Origin: Zonotrichia leucophrys gambelii
Lineage: Eukaryota > Chordata > Aves > Passeriformes > Passerellidae
DNA length: 64,000 nucleotides
Direction: 5' to 3'
Assembly (NCBI RefSeq): GCF_028769735.1
Contig: NC_088173.1
Location: 15,750,038 to 15,814,037 of the forward strand
Both the position numbers and the translations under genes were made by a program. This document shows, piece by piece, positions 12,046-25,313 of the stretch; the stretch's first letter is position 1; the number at the start of each line of letters is the position of its first letter. The notes beneath the pieces were generated by a model that was not told the origin of the DNA, did no database searches, and saw only the letters and a program-made list of their open reading frames with translations.

Positions 12046-14638
12046 CATTCTTTAAATTTTCATAGTCTTTAATTACTTCAGCTGAAAAGCCAGTAGGTTT
12101 ACTGTGATGGCTATCATATTAATTTTAGGTCTATATATGAGGTTGGGACGTTATTATCAAACATTCATCTGTTATAGTTGTGTCTATGTGCCTGTGCGCT
12201 TATTTTTAAAAAATATTTTATGTTGGTTTATAGGTTTCCCTGGCCTGAGGAACAACTTTATAAAAATTTCCACTAGTTTCCTGCTTTTTTTTCTCTTTGA
12301 AATTAATTTCTTCACATTCAGCTGCAGCCACACATCTGAGTGCAATGCAATATAGCATTAGGTGACAGTTTCAGTACTGAGAGCCAATTCCTGAGGGGAG
12401 AAGGCTGCTGGTGTTTCTCTCCTTGTTCTTGTTATCTCCTTCACTGTTAGTGACCTTTGCTATTTTGACAAGTGCACAAGCACAGCCTTGTAACCCAGGG
12501 AGTATTGAGGTACAGCTGTAACAGGCTTAGAGGATTTATGTTAAACTAACAACACAGACTTCAAACACACTGGTCTTGACCAGCTTGGAGCTGTGTTTTA
12601 GCTTGTAATAGCAATGATCAAATGACAGGGATTATTACACCCTTGGTTTTAGCTTTTGCTTACTTCTGCTTAGCTTTGTGGTGAAATGTCATGTTATATA
12701 TCTTTTCTAATGAAGCAACGGTAATAGCAAGTATTTCCTCTTTGTAAAATATCTATGACCCTAAATAACACTGCAGTATTGGTAAGTACAGGCATGGGGT
12801 GATTGGAGGAACTTCAAATGTATGGGCACCAGCTAATACTGGAAGCCTGAGGATGGACACCAATGGACAATACTAGTCTTCAAAAACATGCATCATTAAG
12901 GTCTGTGTAAAACCAGTTTAAAGATCACAAAGTAATTTGTAAAACTCCACAACCCACACCTCCAAATAGGTAAATACGCCATACACTGTAAATTCAGATA
13001 CAATACAGACTTGCAAACCAAAAGAGAGCAAGCCATAGACCATATTAGCAAGCATATGAAAGTGACTTCCAGCAATGCTAAAGTGAGGAAGAAGATACTA
13101 TCAACATGATATTTCTCTGGTGAATGAACTTGGAATTTTCACAGTTCACTCTACTCCCTTCCCAGACCATCAGTTTAAGACCCAAAAAGATAGTAGAACA
13201 GTGACCATAAAATCAGAGAAAACTACAAAGGGGTTTAATATCTTTTTTATGTATTTTGAAATATCTTCTATATTTAAATTAATATGGAGTGAATTAACTA
13301 AGTCCAATAAATGTTTGCATTTCCCAGACTAAATTTTCTTAATGTTTGAAGCTTTCCATTTACCATTCTGTCAATGCTGCTCTTTGCTGAGTTAAAAGAA
13401 CTGATTGTCTGTGTATTTTCAACTTCTGTTTGAGTTTCTATTAAAATAGTCTCATTTGCTTTCGCATTCAGACAAATTTCTCAACTTTCGCTTAAATAGC
13501 TGTCATTCTATCTCAGAAAAAGACCATATTTTTAGAGAACTTCTTTCATATCTTCAACCAACTTTTTTTCTTCAGTGAATTTAATACTTGTTAAGACTTG
13601 CCTGGAATTCCTGCAATCTCTAAACATTATTTACTACAGAAAAAAGCATTCTGTAACTTAATGTTTAGATTTTGTTACATTTTGATGTTGTTTCCCATGA
13701 CAATGGCTGCATAAATTATTTGTTTTTTTCTGGCAGATATTCAAACATTAGCAATAGAGCAAATTATGTATTTTATGTCTGTCTGTCATTCCCTATTCAT
13801 AAAATATACGCAATAGTGTGTACCTACTGTGCAATTTATACTGTGGGAATCTATATTTTTTAGAATGAAACAGGTTTTAGAATGTGTTCTGACATTACAT
13901 AGCAGCCCTCCCCATTCCTATGACATCACTATACTCAGTGATATACCAGGCTTTTTTCTTGAAAATGTACACCCAAGGGAAAAAAATGATGAGGAGAAAA
14001 AGTATAATGGGGAAAAAACATTTTTACATTAAGTTGGTATTTTTGATGGCCTGAAATCTCACATGATTTCCAGCTGATTATAATCCCTCTGAGGCAGTCA
14101 GGTCCCCCACGTTAGGTATGCTCTGTTCTCTTCATCTGCAAAAGAAGAGCTCCTGCTTTGGTGATGATAAGCACAGTAAATTTTTTTTCCTGATGTATCA
14201 TTTTCTGCTATTTTATCACATTGAACTCTTAAATATTAATATCTTCTGACTGTCCAAATTGGTCACTATTTTTTATTCTGTTTTGGGGTACATATCTGAT
14301 TTGTGTCTAATATTTGAATCTTTTCACTTTTTATCTTCTACAGAGACCTCTAGCAGTGAACCATGTAACTAGATTGCCCGTTACCTCTTGAAATCTGTAA
14401 CTTAAACTCACAGTAAACAATTTTTTTCATTAATTCTTTTACTTGTGTAATTATACAAATAATGGCCTATATTAAAAAATAAGGAAAAAGTTAGTTGGGG
14501 CAGTAGGCAGGATATCACAGAAGTGATCCTTACTTTATAAATACACTGTTTAATGATGCCTTCTCCCACTTTTATCTGTCTGCTTATTTCTATTGCTTTT
14601 ATAAATTGCGCACATAAATTGAAGTGGGTTTGCAAGCT
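12046..14638. other. Non-coding unique sequence
   Basis: About 2.6 kb, AT-rich, with open frames under 92 codons. No recognised repeat, RNA gene or exon. Confidence 0.55.
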
Positions 14639-15064
14639 GTTCTGGTTTAGGAATGCTGCTCTGGAATTTGGTGCTCCCACTGAGACTCTTCAAACCATGC
14701 ACTGCTTGCTTGCTCCCTTTTTTCCCATCCCCATTTCCCCTGAGAAGGCTGGAGAGGAGAATGGGAGGCACAAAAGGTTGAGATAAGAATAATTTACTGG
14801 AAGCAGCAATAGGATAAGAAAATTAACAGTAACAGCAACAATACAAGAAAGTAATGGTTCACATGAAATTCTCCAACATCAGCCAATAACCCTCTGCCTC
14901 CTCCACCACACAGACTTGCCCTGAAAGGTGCCCTTTCTGGAAGAGAGTGTCTCCCCCGTGTCTTTGAAGTGATGTGAAGTGGTATAGAATAATCTGCAGG
15001 TCCTAGCCATGCCCTTCCCAGCTACAGCAACAATAAAGCCTGTCTTGGCCAGTACAAGGACACA
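14639..15064. mobile_element. ERV LTR-like element, orientation unsettled
   Basis: A 426-bp block starting TGTTCTGGTT and ending GGACACA, so with TG...CA termini. It is richer in G+C than its surroundings. The internal 'ggttgagataagaataattt' followed by a 'cagcaataggataagaaaa' A-rich stretch resembles avian LTRs I have seen. One AATAAA lies near the right end on the plus strand (about 15031), which favours plus orientation. Similarity of layout to the 36.96-kb LTR does not settle direction. I could not find matching target duplications, so the ends are provisional. Confidence 0.5.
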
Positions 15065-18000
15065 GGCTTAACTTGTCTGTGCAGTTTGACAACAACTAGT
15101 TGCTTGTGCTGCATTCAGGTGTCTAATTTTTTTGTGTGAAGATATGTTTTAACATTAAAGGTGTGGCTGTAACTTGAAAAAAAAATTCATACTTTAACTT
15201 CATTTTGGGTTTTTTTAGAGTATCCCTGTTTAACTTCTGGTGATTTACCATTTTTCAATATTGGATTAAATACACTTTTTTAATGGTAGACTCTGTGCCA
15301 GCATAGATCCTATTTTGAAGAATTTCTTTCACTGCCACCCCAGGAAAAAGAAACCAAAGTGCAAGAATTCTAACTAGGGAGAAAAGTCTATCTACTTATG
15401 TCTTGAAAAATTAAGTCTGGCAGACTGTTAAACCAGATGTACAGTCTATTAAACATAAAGCAAGTATTTATTATCAGTATTTTTCAAAACCAACTGCAGT
15501 GAGGAAGTTTGTTTCCAACAAAAATATGTGAAGGATACTGACAGCTGCCTTTGCATGTAGTTTTAAGCAGAAGAAGCATTTTCTAAATATCAGCAGTGTT
15601 TGAAATACTGTGAAAGTTTTGCCAACAAAACGGTCTGTACTGAAAAATGGAAGAGTTCATATCTATCGGCATAAATATTGTTAATGGGTTTAGACTTTGA
15701 GTTCAACTAACTTTGAACATTTGTGATATACTGTATTTCTAAGAAGTTTCCTTTAGCTAAGTGAATTGAGTTACTGGTAGGATGAAATGTAAGACCATTA
15801 TCCAGAAAAAGTTCTCTTCTTTTTTTGCTGACAATTGCATAAAATGAAATGAAACACAGGATATTTTTCTGAAGTTTTAATTTTTGCTTTTTAGACTTTT
15901 GATTAGTAAGAAGTGGCAGTTAAGTTGTGATATCATGGACTGGATAATATATTAAGAGTGGAACAAATTAATTCAAGTGGATATTTCATTTTGTAATAAA
16001 AATGGAAACTAATTAAATAGATACAAGTCATAATTAGATCCTAAGAAATAGAGCTAAAGGAAGATTTTGAAATATAAGCAGAGTCTGTCAGAATCTCGGG
16101 AAGCCAATATGTATAGATTATTGTAAATGGAGTATTAATAACAGATATTTTTAAAAATGAGACTAGGTAAAGAAAAACTATGCTAGCTATCATAATAAGC
16201 ATCATTTTGTCATAGGCAGATTGACATATTATATATTGATTTCGGCTTTCTCATCAGGTTGGTTTCAGTGGAAGATAGTCAGCAAATTTCTGCTTAAATT
16301 GCAATGGAATTCCCAAATAGCTTAAGCTCATTAAGTTCTTCATAGCTTCCACTTTATATTTCTGCCCTTTCTTACCAAATTAACTAATAGTTCTTTTTCT
16401 TCCTACAGTTGTAATGAGGTTACTTCATAACCATATTACAAAAATAGTCTGTGCTTGATGACTCATTTTCATCAAATACCGTCATTGGCCTTAAGAACAC
16501 CAAGGTCTTTTGAATTTAATGGAAAATCAGATTTTTAGCATAATTCAAATTTTACTTTTTAAAGATGTGTTATTACACTTAGTGCACTTATTACAGAGCA
16601 CATATTATTTTGTTAGTATATAAACAATCATATAAACATCAGCAGTAATCTTGCTGCTTGTATTTTTTCTCTTCCAGTGCATACTTCATCTCTATTTTAG
16701 TTGGGTCTTAGCAAAATATTGCTCTAATAAAATCATTTAGCCTTCATACCAAGCCTGAATATATCTTTTTATTTCTCTCTCCTTCTCTTTCTTTTTTTCC
16801 CCTTTCCCCCAGAAGAAACAGGGACCTAAACATAGCTCTGACTGCCTTTTCACAAGGTTACAAGCAGAATTTGCTGATCTAATACATAGAAGCAATTTTC
16901 TAAACTTTCAATAATAAAATGCATCAAATCAGGAAGTTTCATGTTTCATTGGTGCATTCTTTTTGTCTTCTTCAACATTCATTTTCATGCCTTTGCTTCC
17001 AGGACTTTGTTCTGCTCTGGACTTCTCTTCCAGACTGTCTCATTTTCTCCAACATAATTGTATTTCTTTTGCAACAAACACTATATTGTATGATTTTAAA
17101 TTACTGGTAATGCAATTCTTTCTGGTTCATAAGTCTTGTCAATTCAAATTATTTTTACTTTTAAAATGTTGCAGTGAATTTTATCTCCTACATGCAACTA
17201 ACATTTTGTTCATTTCATTAATACTGTTTCATTCAATAAAGTTTTCTCAAACAGTCTTTGCAATCTGCTTATAGTTACTTCACCACAGGAAAATGTGATT
17301 TATTTCAGTATGTTGATTCCAGATGGTTGCTAGTGAAGCATATGTAGCTATGAATCTTGTACAGTCTTTTATATTGCTATAGTCTGTACCCTCCTGTGTG
17401 CATCTTCTTTTCAACTATGAAATTTAAGAAACGTTTATAACATCTTGAATCTTATGATCTACACATTATTAGATGGAGAGCCAGAAATATTAGATATATA
17501 GCTGTAATTACTGGTGTTGAGCAGTTTTGATAATATAAGAGATAACTTAAACCAGGAGATTTTTATACCAAATCTTTATCAGAGTACTGTGAGCTTCTCT
17601 ACCTGTGTTTGTTTTCCTTGTTGTGCTGATAAAAAGATATATATACTTATGCTGTTATAAAATTATAGCCTAAAAACTGTTGAAGAAACACAGGGGATTG
17701 TAAGTAGCATCTCCAAAAGGACAAACATGAAATTATAAATTGAAAATGCAAGCATGGGGTAGTGTCAGAGGGTCCATGGATATAAGTAAATAAAAAATGA
17801 TCAGTATTGCGTCATTAAAGAAATGCAGCCTTGGGAGCTGTTTTGTTTTTCAGGTTCTGGGGATTTTTTTGAGGGTGGAGAAGTCAGAGAGGGAGGGATT
17901 ATTCTCTTTTTTTCCTAATGAAGGCAGGAAAAAATGTAAACCATATCACATGGAAAAAAATTAAGATGCAACATGGCATTATCAAGTAATGAAGTCAAAG

Positions 18001-18974
18001 CAACCACGCTGGCTGTGTTAGCACCTGGGAATGACCTAATGACAGTGACTTCAAGAATGAGAAGGAAGCTATCACTGACATAAACACTGTATTCCTCCTG
18101 CTAATAGAAAGTAGACATCACCCTAATCATAGTTAGCAGTAAGCTCCTTCCAGAGAAGAGCACAGGATTTTGATTTGTTGCAGTTCCTTCTAGTACTCCC
18201 TCCCTGGAGTTAAAAAGTTAAAATCATTGGAGAAAGGCATCAATATTTGAAAGTTTGCGTATTTCAATATTCATTGAGCCAGTATTGGGGATTATCTGAA
18301 TAACTGAGCAATTGGAACTGCAAATGTTAACACAATTGTACCAAAATTACTATTAATAATATGATTAGACTGCCTAAACTTAGACTAACTGTAAACTTTT
18401 GATTTTGTTTGGAATTGCCCAGGTGATTGATCTGGTAAGAGTGGCCCAGAGGGCAGGCTGTTAACATAAATGCAATGCCATTTTCTTAACAGGACTAATA
18501 TTTCTAGCAGGCAGCTCATATATCTGCAAGGAAAATGGTCAGGTGTGACCTTCTGGAAGCAGATAGCACAGTTTTGCAACAATAATGACGATTTCCAGGC
18601 TTGGGGTACTCTCAATATTTTCATACTAAAAAATAACAATCATTTTTACTGAAAACTGATAAATACCAGATCCTGCTGAGAAATTGTGTGTTTACATGTG
18701 AAGAGATTACACATATTTTTCTCATTCATAATTTTTCTCCATTCCCTGATATTGTAGTTGATGAAATTAAAATTATAATTTATTAGCTAGCATTCATAGT
18801 ACAGTAAAGAACAATAAGGTTTTTTTTTTGTTTTGCAGATTTCTTTTTAAGTACAGAATTTGTAGGCAGTGGTCACATAGGTCCTTAACAAATTAGGAAA
18901 AAGGTAAATGGCAACTCTATAGGATGGAAGGATGAAGTTCCCTCTCCTGTTTTGAAATAGGTGGTGCCACCTGG
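15065..18974. other. Non-coding unique sequence
   Basis: Almost 4 kb of AT-rich DNA with open frames of 103 codons or fewer. The longest (16963-17274) gives a hydrophobic, Leu/Phe-rich translation typical of T-rich DNA. A long pyrimidine tract ending in CAG (about 16768-16812) looks like a splice acceptor but no gene context supports it. No interspersed repeats recognised. Confidence 0.55.
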
Positions 18975-19079
18975 GACTCTTGGTGCGACCATTACTGCTG
19001 GATGCGGTGCTCCAGGTGGGATCTCAGCAGAGCAGAGTGGAGGGGCAGACCTGCTGGCCATGCTTTGTTGGTGCAGGCC
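18975..19079 (-). mobile_element. CR1 LINE, long copy, 3'-side piece
   Basis: Complement of CR1 ORF2: 'ctggatgcggtgctccaggt', then 'gatctcagcagagcagagtg' and 'ctgctggccatgct'. It ends at 'ggtgcaggcc', and the CR1 text that should follow directly ('aggacac...ttggcttc') is found at 20274. A single CR1 insertion therefore appears to have been split here by later DNA. The side nearer the CR1 3' end is lost before 18975. Confidence 0.8.
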
Positions 19080-20273
<1,194 letters not shown>

Positions 20274-20752
20274 AGGACACCATTGGCTTCCTGGGCTGCA
20301 AGTGCACGTTGCAAGGTCATGTCCAGCCTCTCTTCCACCAGCACCCCCAAGCCCTTCTTGGCAGAGCTGCTCTTGATGTGCTCATGGCCCAGCCTGTGTT
20401 AACATTAGGGGTTGCTCCAATCCAGATGCAGCACCTTGCACTTGCTCTGATCAATCCTCATGACAGTCCAATAGGGCCCACTTCTGGAGCTTATCCAGGT
20501 CCCTCTGGATGACATCCCATCCTTCAGAGTATCAACAGCACCACTCAGTTTGGCGTCATTGGCAAATTTTCTTAGGGTGTACTCAATCCATTTGTCTATG
20601 TCATTGGTGGAGATATTATTAAATAAGCCTGGTTCCAATACAGACCCCTGAAGGTCACCACTTGCCATTGATGTTTGTGACTGAGCTCTTGATCACTACC
20701 CTGTGGAGGCAATAATTCAAGCAATTCCTTATCCACTGAGTGGTTGACCCAT
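20274..20752 (-). mobile_element. CR1 LINE, long copy, middle piece with RT remnant
   Basis: Minus-strand CR1 ORF2. In the frame from 20668 to 20405 the translation keeps recognisable RT text: LQGSVLEPGLFNN (CR1 consensus PQGSVLGPVLFN), then KFANDAKLSGAVDTL (consensus KFADDTKLSGAVDTL), then KCKVLHLDW. The first catalytic aspartate of the FADD box is replaced by Asn, so the enzyme would be dead even without the stops. The copy is interrupted at 20752 by a solo LTR and resumes after it. Confidence 0.93.
20747..20752. repeat. Target-site duplication, left copy (ACCCAT)
   Basis: The six bases ACCCAT directly precede the LTR terminus TGTTACATGG. They are repeated exactly at 21141-21146 after the other terminus. 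Six-base duplications are usual for ERVK (class II) integrases. Confidence 0.9.
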
Positions 20753-21140
20753 TGTTACATGGCTTGTGAGGGTTCCTCAGGGTGAGAGGGATAGACGAGA
20801 ATCTTGGTCTCTTGATCAGAAGGCTGGATTTATTATATTATGATATATAATACATTATGACTATGCTAAAAGGAATAGAGAGAAAAGTTGCAGAAGCTGC
20901 TAAGCTAAGAATAGAATAGGAATCTAAAAACAAGAGAGCTCTCTGTCAATCTGTTCCAGAGAGCTTGGTCCTGTAATTGGCCCTTAATTGTAAACATGGA
21001 ACATGAGCCAATCACCGGTGCACCTGTTGCATTCCACATCAGCAGATAATTATTGTTTACATTCTCTTTCTGGGGCCTCAGCTTCCCAGAAGAGGAAAAT
21101 TCCTAAAAGAAAGGATCTTTATGAAAAAATGTCCGTGACA
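20753..21140 (-). mobile_element. Solo ERVK-like LTR (388 bp) inserted in a CR1
   Basis: Bounded by TG at 20753 and CA at 21140 and flanked by perfect 6-bp direct repeats. On the minus strand it starts TGTCACGGAC, has AATAAA at 20829-20834 (complement), and ends in CATGTAACA. That puts the polyadenylation signal about 75 bp before the 3' end, normal for an LTR. No internal retroviral sequence remains, so it is a solo LTR left by recombination between the two LTRs of a provirus. Complete ends and perfect duplications indicate a comparatively young insertion. ERVK assignment rests on the 6-bp duplication and on resemblance to passerine LTRs. Confidence 0.93.
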
Positions 21141-21146
21141 ACCCAT
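21141..21146. repeat. Target-site duplication, right copy (ACCCAT)
   Basis: Exact repeat of the six bases at 20747-20752, immediately after the CA end of the solo LTR. The interrupted CR1 text continues at once (ctctccaattcagagaaata). Confidence 0.9.
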
Positions 21147-21805
21147 CTCTCCAATTCAGAGAAATACATTGTGAGGGACTGTGTCAAAGATTTTATGGAA
21201 GTCTGGATCAATGAAGTCACCCCATATTAGAAGGCCACTGGCTTAGTAATGTAGAACTTGCCCCTGGTGAAGCCATGCTGTCTGTCTAGAACCTCATCCC
21301 TGTCTTCCATGTGCCTTATCTTGGCTTCTAGGAGAATCTGTTCCATGATATTCCCAAGAACAGAGGTGAGGCTGACAGGTTTGTAGTTCCCAGAGACATT
21401 CTTTCTACCCTTTAAGTATATGTCTACAATACCCTTTAAGTATGTGGGTACTTTTTCCAGTCACCTGGGGCTTCACCTGTCTGCCATGACTCTTAAAATA
21501 CCATGGAGACTGGCTTGCAACTGCATCATCCAATTCCCTCAGGACTCTGGGATGCATCTCTTTGGGTTCCATAGACTTACATACATTCAGGTTACTCAGG
21601 TGGTCAGGAACCTGACCTTTACATACAATGGGAAGCATTTTTCTCACCCTGGTCCCTGCTGTCCTGCTGTCCATCCAATCAAGATGAGTGAAAAGAGAAG
21701 TTGCTGCTGAAGACTGAGGCAAAAATTCTTGAGCACCCCAGTGTTACACTCATCTGTAGTCCATTCAGCTGGGCTGTCAGCCTTATTGCCTTTATAGAGG
21801 AAGGC
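21147..21805 (-). mobile_element. CR1 LINE, long copy, 5'-side piece
   Basis: Continues the CR1 beyond the solo LTR in reverse complement: 'gggactgtgtcaaagatttt', 'ggtgaagccatgctg', 'gaggctgacaggtttgtagt', and 'ctgggatgcatctctttggg'. This is the upstream part of the RT domain and the region before it. The match fades near 21805. A local duplication of 'taccctttaagtat' is visible at 21407-21442. Frames are broken. Confidence 0.9.
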
Positions 21806-22957
21806 TGCTAAATTCCTGTGAAATATTTCCCTCGTATTTCCCTGATATTTTCCTGGTTAGTTTGCATTGTTTGTTTTAACTTATAAATATTCAGTATTTA
21901 AAGAAATTAGCATATCGATTCCTTGAGATAACCATCAATACATTATAAGGTTTGTCAATCATCAGCTCTCTATATTTAGCTTTTTTCACTTCATCTATTT
22001 GAAAAAAAACTTTGTTGAAGAAGATTAAGTAGGTTTCCATTCTTAAATCTCATTTAACTGAATCTCAACTCCTTTTTTTCGTCATTTTACCTCAGACTTT
22101 ATGGCAGTAGAAGCCTGCAGTTGCGAGGGTCATTTCCCTTATTTATTAAGTAGTTATATAGTTGCATCAGTCTTCAGTCTGCAGGAAATTTCATTGTATT
22201 CCAAAAATTATTAAAAATGTATATCATCATTAAATGTTTACAACATGTAGATATTGTTTTATACCTCTTTGCTCACTAATGGATTGGAAAGTACTTTATC
22301 TTCCTGGTATGATAAGGGGATTCATCATGCAGTTTCCTTCTGAGTAAAGAAGAGAAAGATACATTTCTCTTCTATCTTCTTCCATCATTAACTGCATTAC
22401 CATTGTATTCTAGCATTTAGGTTTTTTTCATGTATTTTTGCTTTCATATTTTCACTCACTTATTTCTGTTTTCTCTTGTCCCACAGTCCACTGATTTCTC
22501 TTTAGTAGTATATCCTCCCTTAATCAATTTTCTGCAGTGATAACTGCATTTTCTTCGGTAACTCTTGTATGTTTCTTTTTTAATTAGTTGTAGCATTTAC
22601 CCCCTACAGAAACAGGCTATTAAGATAAGTCATATGGCAGGATGAACAAGATGTTTCATTTAGATGTATTTGTATAAAACCTGGTAACAGGTCTGATCTT
22701 CCATAGCTAGTAAGATGATTTTATTTTCCAATTCCTATTCAAGCTCAGGAATGTGGCATATTCAAGGAATATTCAAGGGATTGGTTATTTATAGTTGAAA
22801 ATACACATAACCTCCATTTAAAACAAATTCCCTTAATTTAGAATTTGAATTTTCGTTTTTGGATCTGCAAGATATTAAGGATATAAAACTGTATTTTTCA
22901 GTATTCTGTACTTGCAATAATCTGGATTAATTTAGAGTGAAGGAAAACTCACAGAGT
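21806..22957. other. Non-coding unique sequence
   Basis: AT-rich with no open frame of note and no repeat recognised. Confidence 0.55.
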
Positions 22958-23362
22958 CAATCACAGAATCATTTAGATTGCAAAAGAACTCCAAGATAAA
23001 ATACAATCTGTAATCACCACATTGTCAATTATACCAGAACACTAAGTGCCACATCCAGCTGTTTCTTGAACACCTCCAGGGATGATGACTCCATGACCTC
23101 CCCTGGGCAGCCGGTTCCAATCCTTAACAACCCTTTCCACGAAGAAATTCTTCCTCATGTCCAACCTGAACCTCCCCTGACACAGCTTGAGGCCATTTCC
23201 CTTTCTCCTATTGCTGGCTGCCTGGGAGAAGATGCCGACGACCATCAAAGCCTCCTTTCAGGCAGCTGTAGAAAGCGACAGGGTTTCCCACAAGCCTTAT
23301 TTTCTGCAGTCCCAACAACCACAGCTCCCTCAGCCACTCCTCAAATGACTTATAGAAGATTG
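22958..23362 (-). mobile_element. CR1 LINE fragment, minus strand
   Basis: Starts at the CR1 3' end (tcacagaatcatttagattg) and runs inward. The minus-strand frame 23248-23042 preserves the C-terminal ORF2 signature [20 protein letters not shown] followed by [11 protein letters not shown], very near the CR1 consensus. It is 5'-truncated close to 23362. It is non-autonomous and lacks the RT catalytic region. Confidence 0.95.
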
Positions 23363-25287
23363 ACTCCTACCATGTTACAGGCTAATTGCAAATTCTTAGC
23401 AGTGCAATCTTCTTTCCCAATTCCTTTGCATAGTCCCAGAATGTAGTGAATACACAGCCGTCGTGGCAATCTTCCATCATACTTTATTGAGTGAGATTCT
23501 GGTATTGTATGCAGGATAAAAAGAACCACTCCTAATTAAATCATGGGCAGTTAAAATTCTATTTAGTATTGATCATGCATTTAACAGCAAAGACTCCAGG
23601 ATACCAGATCACTATCTATTGACATCCTAGCCCCTTGAGAGGTAATTAACTATGAAGCCAGAAGTATTGGATTAAACATTTTGCCGTGGTTTATTCTCTG
23701 TGTGGGATTTTCTTCTGGCCTTCTTTGAAAGGACTGCACTTGGGAATAAATCAACAGTTTTAAGTTCAGGTGCCATAACTGTCATATCAAATAAAACAGA
23801 CTGTAATTTCTTTTTTCACTGATTAAATACTTTTGAAAATTTAAAATTATTTTTAAAAGTATTTTTACTAAATATCTTGAATAAATAACAATTTGCATAT
23901 CTTCTAAACATTTACATCTGAAAATAATTTAGTGAGGAGAAATAAGTTTTGTATTTAGGAAATCTATTAACATTATTTAATTACCACAATGCAATTAAAG
24001 TAGCACTGTCAAGATAATTTTGTATATTCAATATATAATTATATTAAATTATTTATTTATTTTTCAGTAAGAAATTAAGTTTAAAAAAGTGGCAATATAT
24101 TCTCGTGGTTTCATTTATCTAAATTTTGACCTGTATTATTTTTGATTAAAATACAGAAGAGGAGCAAACATTAGAAAAGTGAGAAAATACTACATATTTG
24201 CTTCATGATGAAGCAAGAATGATATGTAATTTAAAGCTTTAATTATATTCATAGTGTATTTAAAATAAATATTTTATTAAGTTTAAAATTAATTGTTTAG
24301 TAATAACATATATTTTAACATTTTCAATCATGCCTCACAGAATAATTTGTCTGTCAAGAAATGTATTTTTTTAATAATAGCAAAAACCTTGTCATAATAT
24401 TGAGAACTGAAAGAAATAGAAAAATAGAAAACATGATTATGTCACTAAATAAATTCACAGTTTAAGCTTGACTACTGTCTGATGTATTGAAACACAAAGC
24501 AAAATTATTAAGAAGAAAAAGAAAGGAAAAGGAAAAGATAACATTATCAAATGTGGCGAGCTACCTGTGAGTATCTGTGAATAAATAGATTGAGACTCTT
24601 TAATATGGAGAAAGATGATTCATTGGTGGGTATGTTAGAAACCTAGAAACTCATGAAAGCTGGGGAAAGGTGGGGAAAGCTGGGGAAAGGTGGGGAAAGA
24701 GAACAGGAATAAAGTGTTCATTGACTCTTCTATACAGAACTAGGTGGCACTAAACACCATTAGCAAGGGATAAATTCAAAATAAACAACGGGAGGGAGTT
24801 CTTCAGACAAAATGTGATTAAAATTGTAAAACTGTTTCATCTGAATGCTAGTCATCTACACAGTATAAAATCCTGAAAGAAGAATCCATCAAGCTTAAAA
24901 AAATAGCAATGATGTGTTCAGAATCACCAAAGTGTGAATTGTGGTAGGCTGAGAAAATATTCTGAGGAAATATCATTACATGCTTGTCCTGTTTTACTTT
25001 TCCCTACACATCACCCAATAGCTAACATAATATTATGGACCATGTAAACTTCTAAGTCTGATGTGGACATGCTTGTCTTTTTTAAAAAGAAAAATCACTC
25101 AATAAGCTTTTGACTGAGTTCCTATAGGATCTTACCTGTTTGTAAAATTCAGGTAAAATAGACTCAATGAACTCTACATACTCATTCAAAAAGGCCACAC
25201 TTCCCTGAAAAGCTCATAAAACTAATTCCTAATTTTAAAGTTGATTGTTAAAGACTGGAGAAAATGATACTGCCTCAAACCAACTAA
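23363..25287. other. Very AT-rich non-coding sequence
   Basis: Particularly A/T-rich around 23.8-24.5 kb. No open frame over about 60 codons and no recognised element apart from the G-rich tandem repeat at 24660-24699. Confidence 0.55.
24660..24699 (+). repeat. Two-copy 20-bp G-rich tandem repeat
   Basis: Two exact copies of a 20-bp unit (CTGGGGAAAGGTGGGGAAAG), each built from two near-identical 10-bp halves. It places four GGGG runs at 24662, 24672, 24682 and 24692, separated by 6-nt spacers, which fits a G-quadruplex pattern. Confidence 0.9.
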
Positions 25288-25302
25288 TGTGTGTGTGTGT
25301 GT
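25288..25302. repeat. Short (GT)n microsatellite
   Basis: Seven or so uninterrupted TG units. Its position directly before the GC-rich block at 25314 is noted but may be chance. Confidence 0.75.
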
Positions 25303-25313
25303 AGGGGAAGGCA

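Noticed and set aside
18820..18838. Polypyrimidine tract plus GCAG resembling a splice acceptor
   Set aside because: Such T-rich-plus-CAG patterns recur often here, and the downstream sequence closes quickly with stops.
20405..20668. Minus-strand RT-like frame with an ATG
   Set aside because: CR1 remnant with FADD changed to FAND and broken on both sides; not a gene.
23066..23446. 126-codon plus-strand frame
   Set aside because: It is the antisense of a CR1 C-terminal region; the minus strand carries the recognisable CR1 protein text.
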